A program made the position numbers and the translations under genes. The notes beneath the pieces are model-generated. The model searched no databases. It saw only the letters and a list, made by a program, of their open reading frames with translations, and had not been told where the DNA came from. A DNA stretch of 5,321 nucleotides from assembly GCA_903841915.1 (NCBI GenBank), contig CAIMKO010000351.1, positions 1 through 5,321 of the forward strand, in the 5' to 3' direction. This stretch comes from an uncultured Chitinophagaceae bacterium. Its GTDB lineage: Bacteria; Bacteroidota; Bacteroidia; Chitinophagales; Chitinophagaceae. Each line of letters opens with the position of its first letter. Positions within the stretch are counted from its first letter, which is position 1. Shown here piece after piece: positions 1 through 5,004 of this stretch.

Positions 1-46
1 TGTAGCAGTAAAATGCGATATCATCTACTTGTTGTTGTGTTAACAT
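1..46 (-). CDS. 5' end of unidentified gene downstream of padR (partial)
   Basis: Reading leftwards, an ATG at 46-44 opens a frame that stays open to the window edge and gives MLTQQQVDDIAFYCY (15 codons). It begins one base after the TAG stop of the PadR gene, the tight spacing of a co-transcribed pair. In Bacteroidota, PadR regulators are often followed by a small membrane-associated protein whose N-terminus starts with a similar short helix; this peptide resembles that pattern, but 15 residues cannot prove it. No function is assigned. The start is chosen because it is the first ATG after the padR stop and the frame has no stop. The call rests mainly on spacing and context. Confidence 0.55.
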   Translation of the reverse strand, partial: MLTQQQVDDIAFYCY

Positions 47-47
47 G

Positions 48-380
48 CTATGCCAGTTTTGGATTTACAATCAAGTTTAAACTCTGCATGAACATTTTTA
101 ATTCATCCATGGCAACAGAAGTTTGTTTTTTGCCTGCTTTGGTCAATGTGTAATATTTGCGAACACGATTGCCAATGTTCTCCATTTCTGTTTCTACAAC
201 ACCTTGTTCTTCTAATCGGTGCAACAACGGATACAATGCCCCTTCTGTAATTTGCAGTTCGCCTTTAGTGAGTTCTTTTACCATCTGTGTTATCTGATAA
301 CCGTACATACGGCCGTTATCCTTTAATAAACGCATGATGATAGGCTCCAAACAACCTTTGTATAAAGTTGACTTATTCAT
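48..380 (-). CDS. PadR family transcriptional regulator
   Basis: A 110-residue protein, the usual size of a short PadR-family (PadR-s1-like) repressor. The winged helix-turn-helix spans about residues 8-85. Family hallmarks are visible: a first helix with KGCLEPIIMRLL (8-19), the GRMYGYQI segment (23-30) leading into the second helix, TEGALYPLLHRLEEQG as recognition helix (45-60), and the wing with RVRKYYTLTKAGKK (72-85). A short C-terminal helix (about 86-104) should serve dimerisation. PadR proteins are DNA-binding dimers in the cytoplasm that usually repress their own operon or a divergent one and respond to small molecules or, in Bacteroidota, unknown signals. The start at 380 fits the family N-terminus; no Shine-Dalgarno is seen. 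The gene is divergent from the ATP-grasp operon, and repeated ATACATAA boxes lie in the shared spacer, so autoregulation is likely and control of the operon possible. The ligand is unknown. Confidence 0.93.
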   Translation of the reverse strand: MNKSTLYKGCLEPIIMRLLKDNGRMYGYQITQMVKELTKGELQITEGALYPLLHRLEEQGVVETEMENIGNRVRKYYTLTKAGKKQTSVAMDELKMFMQSLNLIVNPKLA

Positions 381-384
381 AATT

Positions 385-392
385 CAAACATA
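385..392 (-). promoter_or_regulatory. candidate Bacteroidota -7 element for padR
   Basis: Read on the minus strand, these bases are TATGTTTG, an exact match to the Bacteroidota -7 consensus TAnnTTTG. Only four bases separate it from the padR ATG, so transcription would start at or very near the start codon, giving a nearly leaderless mRNA. No convincing -33 TTTG lies about 20 bp upstream. The element overlaps the proximal ATACATAA box, as expected if PadR represses itself. It could be a chance match in AT-rich DNA. Confidence 0.35.
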
Positions 393-425
393 CATAATTT
401 ACCAATACATAAGGATGTTATGTAT
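390..425. promoter_or_regulatory. candidate PadR operator: three ATACATAA boxes
   Basis: ATACATAA occurs at 390-397 and again at 405-412, exactly 15 bp apart, and its perfect reverse complement TTATGTAT lies at 418-425. The last two form an 8-bp inverted repeat with a 5-bp spacer; the first is a further direct half-site. PadR-family repressors bind AT-rich dyads with ATGT/ACAT-like half-sites (established for PadR of Bacillus), and these boxes contain ACAT/ATGT. The cluster sits just upstream of padR and overlaps the candidate -7 box. The structure is seen directly; the assignment to PadR is inference. Confidence 0.5.
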
Positions 426-491
426 AAATATTTTTTTTCTAAAGAGAATTTCTTTCCCAATTTTTCCTATATTGAGCAAATGAACGATTGC

Positions 492-521
492 TCACCATCC
501 TGATGGTGATGCAATTTTTTT
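492..521 (+). promoter_or_regulatory. hairpin plus T-run in the leader of the ATP-grasp gene
   Basis: TCACCATC (492-499) and GATGGTGA (502-509) are perfect inverted repeats separated by CT. In RNA this gives a 7-bp stem with a 4-base loop, followed after five bases by seven T (515-521) that run straight into the ATG at 522. The shape resembles an intrinsic terminator or attenuator, but the T-run does not abut the stem, and a terminator here would silence the operon unless regulated. It could also be a protein-binding dyad or a structure affecting translation start. No obvious leader peptide or antiterminator was found. Confidence 0.35.
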
Positions 522-1994
522 ATGTATACCCAAAAACAAGACCCGCGTATGAGCTGCGAAGAGCTATTGAAACAATATTTCTTATATCCCGGTGTATGGG
601 ATGAAATGAACAATAACAATAGTATCCGCTCGCAATACCAGAAAGTAGTTGATGCATTGCAGCATTTTGACGTAGCTGCCTTACAACAGAAAGACAGGAT
701 CGCGGAAGAGCTTTTCATGAATCAGGGTATCACATTTACGGTGTATAGCGATAATGCCGGCATTGAAAGGATCTTCCCATTTGATATTATTCCGAGAATT
801 ATTACAGCCGCTGAATGGGATCATATTGAAAAAGGTATCAAACAACGTTTAAAAGCATTGAACCTTTTTCTGAAAGACATTTACAACGAACAACTCATCA
901 TCAAAGACAAAATTGTTCCTGCCGAATTGATCGCTTCCTGTCCACATTATACACGTGAAGTTTTCGGCATCAAAGTACCGCATGACATTTATGTGCACAT
1001 CAGTGGCATTGATTTGATCCGTGGCGATGATGGCACATTTTATATTCTAGAAGATAATTTGCGCACACCCAGTGGCGTAAGTTATATGCTGGAGAACAGG
1101 GAAGTCACAAAACGAATCTTTCCTGAGATGCTGGCAGAAAACAAAGTGAGGATGGTAAATAATTATCCGCTGCTTCTGCATCAGATATTATTATCACTGG
1201 CACCACAACAAATATCCAACCCAACAGTTGTATTGCTTACACCCGGTGTATTCAACTCAGCTTATTACGAACACACATTCCTAGCTCGCCAGATGGGAAT
1301 TAATTTGGTGGAAGGAAGAGACCTGGTTGTTGATAATCACAAAGTGTTCATGAAAACAACCAATGGTCTGCAACAGGTACATGTTATCTACAGAAGAGTG
1401 GATGATGAATTTTTAGATCCCCTGGTATTCAGGCCCGATAGCGCATTGGGTGTTCCCGGCTTAATAGGGGCTTACAGAAAGGGAAATGTTGCTATAGTAA
1501 ATGCAATGGGCAATGGCGTGGCTGACGATAAAGCAGTATATGCTTATGTTCCAAACATGATCAAATACTATTTGAATGAAGAACCCATTTTGCCAAACGT
1601 ACCTACCTATCAAATGGGTGACTCAGAAGCAAGAAAATATGTATTTGATAATATTCACAACATGGTGATCAAACGCACCAACCAATCAGGAGGCTATGGT
1701 ATGCTGATGGGCAACAGTGCACAGGAAAAAGAGATCGAAGAATTTGAAAAAGCAGTGGAGGAAGATCCGAGAAGCTTTATTGCTCAACCGATCATAAAAC
1801 TATCAACTGTACCTTGTTTTCTGGACGGAAAGTTTGTAGCACGACATGTAGATTTACGCCCCTATGCTTTATGCGGACCAGATGGTGTTAAGATTGTTCC
1901 AGGCGGATTAACAAGGGTTGCTTTGAAAGAAGGCTCCTTGGTCGTTAATTCATCACAAGGTGGCGGTAGTAAAGACACATGGGTTGTAGATTAA
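522..1994 (+). CDS. circularly permuted ATP-grasp protein (DUF404/DUF407 type)
   Basis: A 490-residue cytoplasmic protein of the circularly permuted ATP-grasp family, near the usual length for stand-alone members. Typical signatures are seen in order: QGITFTVYSD (68-77), FPFDIIPRII (85-94), the helical RLKALNLFLKDIY stretch (109-121), the acidic EDNLRTPSGVSYMLENR (177-193), YRRVDDEFLDP (290-300), GNVAIVNAMGNGVADDKAVYAYVP (321-344), the nucleotide-binding IKRTNQSGGYGM (383-394), AQPIIKLS (421-428), RHVDLRPYAL (441-450) and SSQGGGSKDTWV (477-488). ATP-grasp enzymes join a carboxylate to an amine via an acyl-phosphate; this subfamily is predicted to be a peptide or amino-acid ligase with unknown substrate. 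It is the first gene of a conserved set with alpha-E and transglutaminase genes. An in-frame TGA at 507-509 rules out a longer start; M10 is a possible alternative. The stop overlaps the left inverted repeat of the downstream insert. Confidence 0.93.
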   Translation: MYTQKQDPRMSCEELLKQYFLYPGVWDEMNNNNSIRSQYQKVVDALQHFDVAALQQKDRIAEELFMNQGITFTVYSDNAGIERIFPFDIIPRIITAAEWDHIEKGIKQRLKALNLFLKDIYNEQLIIKDKIVPAELIASCPHYTREVFGIKVPHDIYVHISGIDLIRGDDGTFYILEDNLRTPSGVSYMLENREVTKRIFPEMLAENKVRMVNNYPLLLHQILLSLAPQQISNPTVVLLTPGVFNSAYYEHTFLARQMGINLVEGRDLVVDNHKVFMKTTNGLQQVHVIYRRVDDEFLDPLVFRPDSALGVPGLIGAYRKGNVAIVNAMGNGVADDKAVYAYVPNMIKYYLNEEPILPNVPTYQMGDSEARKYVFDNIHNMVIKRTNQSGGYGMLMGNSAQEKEIEEFEKAVEEDPRSFIAQPIIKLSTVPCFLDGKFVARHVDLRPYALCGPDGVKIVPGGLTRVALKEGSLVVNSSQGGGSKDTWVVD

Positions 1995-2024
1995 AAGTTT
2001 AAGAGGTTTAAAAAGTTTAACGTT
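1994..2024 (+). repeat. left inverted-repeat arm of the IVP insert
   Basis: The arm is three consecutive 9-bp units, AAAGTTTAA (1994-2002), GAGGTTTAA (2003-2011) and AAAGTTTAA (2012-2020), followed by CGTT, which abuts the ATG of the IVP gene. It pairs with 2441-2473 with one mismatch (2003 against 2464) and a 2-base bulge on the right side. Its first base is the last base of the ATP-grasp stop codon. Confidence 0.85.
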
Positions 2025-2429
2025 ATGGCTACGATAGAAGCTTTTGAACAAATAATATCTTGGCAGGAAGCAAGATTATTAAATGAAAAAATAGGCAAGC
2101 TGATTGACGATGGTACTTTTAAAACAAGTTTCAGATTAATCAATCAAATTGAGGGTTCGGCAGGTTCTATAATGGATAATATTGCAGAAGGATTTGAGCG
2201 TGGCGGCAATAAAGAATTTATTCAATTTTTATATATTGCTAAAGCATCTTGTGGCGAATTGAGGTCGCAATTATATAGATCATTGGATAGAAAATATATT
2301 AATGAAAAAGAGTTTGAAGATCTAAGTGTTCATGCGAAAAAGATCAGCAGCTTAATTCAAAAACTGATTTCTTATTTAGAACAATCAGAGACAAAAGGAA
2401 TAAAATTTAAAAACAAGGAAACAAAGTAA
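2025..2429 (+). CDS. four helix bundle protein (23S rRNA intervening-sequence protein family)
   Basis: A 134-residue protein of the S23/IVP family (TIGR02436-type), usual length about 115-135. The hallmarks are an N-terminal FEQIISWQEARLL (8-20), the central SIMDNIAEGFERGGNKEFIQFLYIAKAS stretch (48-75), GELRSQLYRSLD (77-88) and a last helix ending ISSLIQKLISYLEQ (106-119). The fold is an antiparallel four-helix bundle that forms pentamers in solved relatives. The biochemical role is unknown; the family was first found inside intervening sequences of 23S rRNA genes (Leptospira and others), and the diversity-generating retroelement protein Avd is a relative that binds nucleic acid. No reverse transcriptase is present here. 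The lysine-rich tail (residues 124-134) may bind nucleic acid. It lies between inverted repeats, splitting two genes normally adjacent, and is more AT-rich than its neighbours. The ATG at 2025 directly follows the left arm; no Shine-Dalgarno. Confidence 0.93.
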   Translation: MATIEAFEQIISWQEARLLNEKIGKLIDDGTFKTSFRLINQIEGSAGSIMDNIAEGFERGGNKEFIQFLYIAKASCGELRSQLYRSLDRKYINEKEFEDLSVHAKKISSLIQKLISYLEQSETKGIKFKNKETK

Positions 2430-2437
2430 CCAACTTA

Positions 2438-2473
2438 TTAAACGTCTTAAACTTTTTAAACCTTTTAAACTTT
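2438..2473 (-). repeat. right inverted-repeat arm of the IVP insert
   Basis: Read on the minus strand, this arm is four consecutive 9-bp units: AAAGTTTAA (2473-2465), AAGGTTTAA (2464-2456), AAAGTTTAA (2455-2447) and GACGTTTAA (2446-2438). The part 2441-2473 is the inverted copy of the left arm; the fourth unit is complete here but only partly present on the left. The arm ends 6 bp before the alpha-E ATG, so a stem formed with the left arm would sit against that start codon. Confidence 0.85.
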
Positions 2474-2479
2474 CGCTTA

Positions 2480-3421
2480 ATGCTAAGTAGGACTGCAGAT
2501 TCAATGTTTTGGCTGAACCGCTACATGGAGCGCAGCGATGGATTATTGCGTGGCATCAAAACGCATTATATCCTTTTACTCGATAAAGGTGTGAATGAAA
2601 ATTTATCATGGAGACCCATGTTGCAAATTTTCACTTCTTGTCGCGAAGAAGAGTTACTGCTATTGGAACATAATACCGAAGCGGCTTTACAAAAATTAAT
2701 ATCTGACAAACAGAATTCCAATTCTTTAAAAGTATTGATCACGAGAGCAAGAGAAAATGCAAGAGGTATGCAGGATCATATTACCAAAGAAGTTTGGGAA
2801 CAGGTCAATCAAATGTATCACCTTATCAATCAGCCAGATCTCGATCTGCATTTAAAAAGTTTTGAAGCCATTAAGACAATCGATTCATTAACCAACGAAT
2901 GCATTCTATATAATGGCGTTGCTGATACTACCATGCCACGTGGGATGGGGTGGAACTTTATGAGTCTTGGCAAATACATTGAGCGATGCTTACTGACCAT
3001 TGAAATGGCGAATAAATATTACAGTCTGATTGATTATTCAATTGAAGATGAAAAAAATATTTTGCAATGGAGGCCTATGCTATTAGCCTTATCGGGCTAT
3101 GAACTGCACTTAAAAACCTACCGAAGCACTGAGCATAATTTAAATGCATTACATCAGGTTCTATTTAATGAAAACTTTACAAGAAGTGTTTTATATACTT
3201 TAAGAAGAGTGGATAAATATTTCAAGGAAGTGACAAAAAACAATAACAGCGAAGAGAAGGAAGCATTAACCAAATGTTTGGGAAGGTTAGTAAGTAAATT
3301 GCAGTATACCGATTTTGAGTCGATCAATCAGCTTACTTTGCAGGAATTCCTCAGTGAAACAAGAAAAGAATTAGTTGAATTCAGCAGGATGCTGGCACAG
3401 TGTTTCTTTTCTTATTCTTAA
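2480..3421 (+). CDS. alpha-E domain-containing protein (DUF403)
   Basis: A 313-residue all-helical cytoplasmic protein matching the alpha-E (DUF403) family in length and motifs. It opens with the family signature MLSRTADSMFWLNRYMERSD (1-20), which fixes the start at 2480, and continues with ITRARENARGMQDHITKEVWEQVN (87-110), PRGMGWNFMSLGKYIER (153-169), WRPMLLALSGYE (197-208) and NFTRSVLYTLRRV (232-244). The RYMER...WRPML pattern of the first half (14-18, 44-48) recurs as KYIER...WRPML in the second (165-169, 197-201), pointing to an internal duplication. The biochemical activity is not established; alpha-E proteins are nearly always encoded beside circularly permuted ATP-grasp and transglutaminase genes, and sometimes fused to the ATP-grasp, so a shared complex or pathway is inferred. 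The IVP insert lies just upstream, and the transglutaminase gene follows after 9 bp. Confidence 0.93.
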   Translation: MLSRTADSMFWLNRYMERSDGLLRGIKTHYILLLDKGVNENLSWRPMLQIFTSCREEELLLLEHNTEAALQKLISDKQNSNSLKVLITRARENARGMQDHITKEVWEQVNQMYHLINQPDLDLHLKSFEAIKTIDSLTNECILYNGVADTTMPRGMGWNFMSLGKYIERCLLTIEMANKYYSLIDYSIEDEKNILQWRPMLLALSGYELHLKTYRSTEHNLNALHQVLFNENFTRSVLYTLRRVDKYFKEVTKNNNSEEKEALTKCLGRLVSKLQYTDFESINQLTLQEFLSETRKELVEFSRMLAQCFFSYS

Positions 3422-3430
3422 TTAATTATT

Positions 3431-4387
3431 ATGCCGATTTTTAAGATACATCACATTACAAAATACGAGTACGACAGGCCGGTTAAAGAAAGTACCAATG
3501 AAATAAAAATATTTCCCTTCCAATGTAATGATCAGGAAATACTTCAGCACCAATTAGAGATCACCGATCAACCAGAAATATTTCAATACACAGATTATTG
3601 GGGAAATAAGATCGGCCTCTTCAATGTGCTGGCACCGCATAAAACATTGATCATCGAAAGTCAATTGATCATCCGCACCACTTTATCAGAAACACTCAAC
3701 ATCAATTTTATTTCGGGATTTAATGAATTACAAAAGGAAGTAAAAGACAATCTGTTACTATTAGAACTAAGCAGGGCCGATACGATTCAATCACAGAAAA
3801 GTATTGACGACATCATTGCCATTTTAAACCCGGCAAACAAAAGCATAGCTGAAATTGCTCAGAATTGCAACGAATTCATTTTTTCTAATTTTAAGTACAT
3901 CAAAGGGATTACCAATATTGAAACAACCGTTGATGAGATCTTGGAACATCGTTCCGGTGTATGCCAGGATTTTGCTCATGTGATGCTTCAGATCTTACGA
4001 ACTTTACAAATTCCGTCTCGTTATGTGAGTGGATATATTTGTCCTAATAAAAACGGCATGCGTGGAGAAGGTGCCACACATGCATGGGTAGAAGCTTTTA
4101 TACCCGGAACCGGTTGGGTTGGACTAGATCCCACCAACAATGTTTGGGTTACCAACACTCACGTAAAACTTGCTGTAGGGAACCATTTCAACGATTGTAC
4201 ACCTGCAAAGGGAACATTTAAAGGACCGGCCAGACAAAAATTATCTGTGTATGTTTCTGTTGGCTATGAAGATGGGCATGTGTTCGAAGAAAAAACAAAT
4301 GTACAAATGCTCACACTTGACGATAATGATAAAGAATTATTGATCGATGAAAATTATATGGGACAGCAACAACAACAACAACAATAA
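3431..4387 (+). CDS. transglutaminase-like family protein
   Basis: A 318-residue protein with no signal peptide, so probably cytoplasmic. Residues 1 to about 85 form the beta-rich N-terminal domain of bacterial transglutaminase-like proteins (it opens MPIFKIHHITKYEYDRPV). The papain-like core has all three catalytic residues: Cys178 in RSGVCQDFAHV, His217 in GATHAWVEAF and Asp233 in GLDPTNN. A family-typical C-terminal strand region (HFNDCTPAKGTFKG, then LSVYVSVGY) follows. Bacterial members act as cysteine peptidases or amidases as often as cross-linkers; with the ATP-grasp and alpha-E genes it is thought to trim or transfer a peptide-like product. The substrate is unknown. The start follows the alpha-E stop by 9 bp, so the two are co-transcribed. 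Oddly, the protein ends in seven glutamines (312-318) encoded by a CAA microsatellite that runs past the stop codon. Confidence 0.93.
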   Translation: MPIFKIHHITKYEYDRPVKESTNEIKIFPFQCNDQEILQHQLEITDQPEIFQYTDYWGNKIGLFNVLAPHKTLIIESQLIIRTTLSETLNINFISGFNELQKEVKDNLLLLELSRADTIQSQKSIDDIIAILNPANKSIAEIAQNCNEFIFSNFKYIKGITNIETTVDEILEHRSGVCQDFAHVMLQILRTLQIPSRYVSGYICPNKNGMRGEGATHAWVEAFIPGTGWVGLDPTNNVWVTNTHVKLAVGNHFNDCTPAKGTFKGPARQKLSVYVSVGYEDGHVFEEKTNVQMLTLDDNDKELLIDENYMGQQQQQQQ

Positions 4388-4399
4388 CAACAACAATAA
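4364..4399 (+). repeat. CAA trinucleotide microsatellite with two in-frame TAA
   Basis: Twelve consecutive triplets: one CAG and six CAA coding the terminal glutamines, TAA (4385-4387, the stop), three more CAA, and a second TAA (4397-4399), all in one frame. Each TAA is a single C-to-T step away from CAA, so the stop probably arose inside a longer repeat. Slippage would change only the polyQ length, and loss of the first stop would add four glutamines before the second. Confidence 0.85.
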
Positions 4400-4457
4400 A
4401 TGAATTATACTCACTGATTCAAAAATCAACTCAGAAAAAAACCTCATCTTGCAGTAT

Positions 4458-4467
4458 CGAAATTTCG
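4458..4467. repeat. 10-bp palindrome before the membrane protein gene
   Basis: CGAAATTTCG is a perfect palindrome ending 3 bp before the ATG at 4471. It may be a protein-binding site or chance. The whole 83-bp gap 4388-4470 contains no terminator-like stem with a T-run and no clear -7/-33 pair, so whether the next gene is transcribed with the operon is open. Confidence 0.3.
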
Positions 4468-4470
4468 TCT

Positions 4471-4977
4471 ATGAAAATTGAATCTGTTTACAAAATACTT
4501 TCCTACATCTTATTACCCATTGCAGGGTTCTTTGCTTTCCTGGATCTGTTTGCAATTTTGGCGGCATTAGCTCAACCTGCGATGCTTTTGAGTGTATTTA
4601 TCATAGCAAGTATGGTAATTTATATTTTTACCAGTTTCCGTTTTCTGATGAACGGGATCATTCAGTCAAAACCCTGCAAACACTCCTTAAAAGATTGGAT
4701 AAAGGTGAATGCCTATGTTAGTATCTTTTTTGTTGTGATGAGCTATATTCAAACAGCTGTGATCTTAACTGAACCAACTGTTATCAAAACAATGATGGGG
4801 CAATTACTGGCACAACAGCAAACCAATCTGCCGGCCGGTACTACCACTGAAACTTTTGCTTTACTGATCAAGGCTGTGCTCTACTTTTTGGCCGCCTATG
4901 CAACGATCTTGCTCGTACACATCATTCTTGGTTTTCTTCTGTTGAAAAAATACGATCACGTATTTGATAAAGAGTAA
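4471..4977 (+). CDS. four-helix integral membrane protein, function unknown
   Basis: A 168-residue hydrophobic protein that I do not recognise as a named family. Four membrane helices can be read at about residues 8-32, 37-60, 80-100 and 129-157. A short polar loop with KPCKHSLKDW (67-76) lies between helices 2 and 3, a polar loop with QQQTNLPAGTTTET (115-128) between 3 and 4, and a charged tail KKYDHVFDKE at the end. By the positive-inside rule the loop at 67-79 and both termini would be cytoplasmic. There is no catalytic motif and no clear signal peptide apart from helix 1. The gene follows the transglutaminase gene by 83 bp on the same strand and precedes rarA by 27 bp, so it may belong to either unit. 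The ATG at 4471 opens a sensible N-terminus (MKIESVYKILSY) just before helix 1. Confidence 0.8.
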   Translation: MKIESVYKILSYILLPIAGFFAFLDLFAILAALAQPAMLLSVFIIASMVIYIFTSFRFLMNGIIQSKPCKHSLKDWIKVNAYVSIFFVVMSYIQTAVILTEPTVIKTMMGQLLAQQQTNLPAGTTTETFALLIKAVLYFLAAYATILLVHIILGFLLLKKYDHVFDKE

Positions 4978-4981
4978 GAAC

Positions 4982-4990
4982 TATAATTTG
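4982..4990 (+). promoter_or_regulatory. weak candidate promoter element for rarA
   Basis: TATAATTTG lies 14 bp before the rarA ATG. It contains TTTG with an upstream TA but one base more between them than the TAnnTTTG consensus, and a TTTG at 4963-4966 is a possible though short-spaced -33 element. It may simply be AT-rich spacer, with rarA read from upstream. Confidence 0.25.
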
Positions 4991-5004
4991 CGTAATTTTC
5001 ATAC

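Larger units (their letters stand above)
1994..2473. mobile_element. IVP-carrying inverted-repeat insert (IVS-like element)
   Basis: A block of about 480 bp between the ATP-grasp and alpha-E genes consists of a left arm, a four-helix-bundle gene and a right arm. The arms (1994-2024 and 2441-2473) match as inverted repeats at 30 of 31 aligned bases plus one 2-base gap. Outside them, the ATP-grasp stop TAA (1992-1994) and the alpha-E ATG (2480) would be only about 6 bp apart if the block were absent. TTAA flanks both sides (1991-1994 and 2477-2480), which could be a 4-bp target duplication but is weak evidence in AT-rich DNA. The gene inside is about 31% GC by hand count, against roughly 42% in lines sampled from the ATP-grasp gene. 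No transposase is encoded, so movement must be in trans or RNA-mediated. Mobile status is inferred from architecture and from IVP genes known in 23S rRNA intervening sequences. Confidence 0.6.

Noticed and set aside
450..480. Promoter for the ATP-grasp operon around TATATTGA (469-476)
   Set aside because: It matches TAnnTTTG poorly at the last positions and has no clear -33 TTTG partner, so I do not list it as a feature.
467..718. Minus-strand open frame of 83 codons overlapping the start of the ATP-grasp gene
   Set aside because: Rich in Ser, Cys and Phe with no domain pattern, and it overlies the conserved N-terminus of the ATP-grasp gene; a shadow frame.
2025..2429. Diversity-generating retroelement accessory (Avd) gene
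   Set aside because: Avd belongs to the same superfamily, but no reverse transcriptase, template repeat or variable target gene is in the window, and the motifs fit the IVP branch.
1994..2473. True 23S rRNA intervening sequence
   Set aside because: Both flanks are protein-coding genes; no rRNA sequence is present, so only the architecture is similar.
1994..2473. Insertion sequence or MITE with its own transposase
   Set aside because: The only gene between the repeats is the four-helix-bundle gene, which lacks transposase motifs; a trans-mobilised element remains possible.
4411..4430. Terminator after the transglutaminase gene (TGATT...AATCA stem)
   Set aside because: The stem is only 5 bp and AT-rich and is followed by A-rich rather than T-rich sequence on the plus strand.
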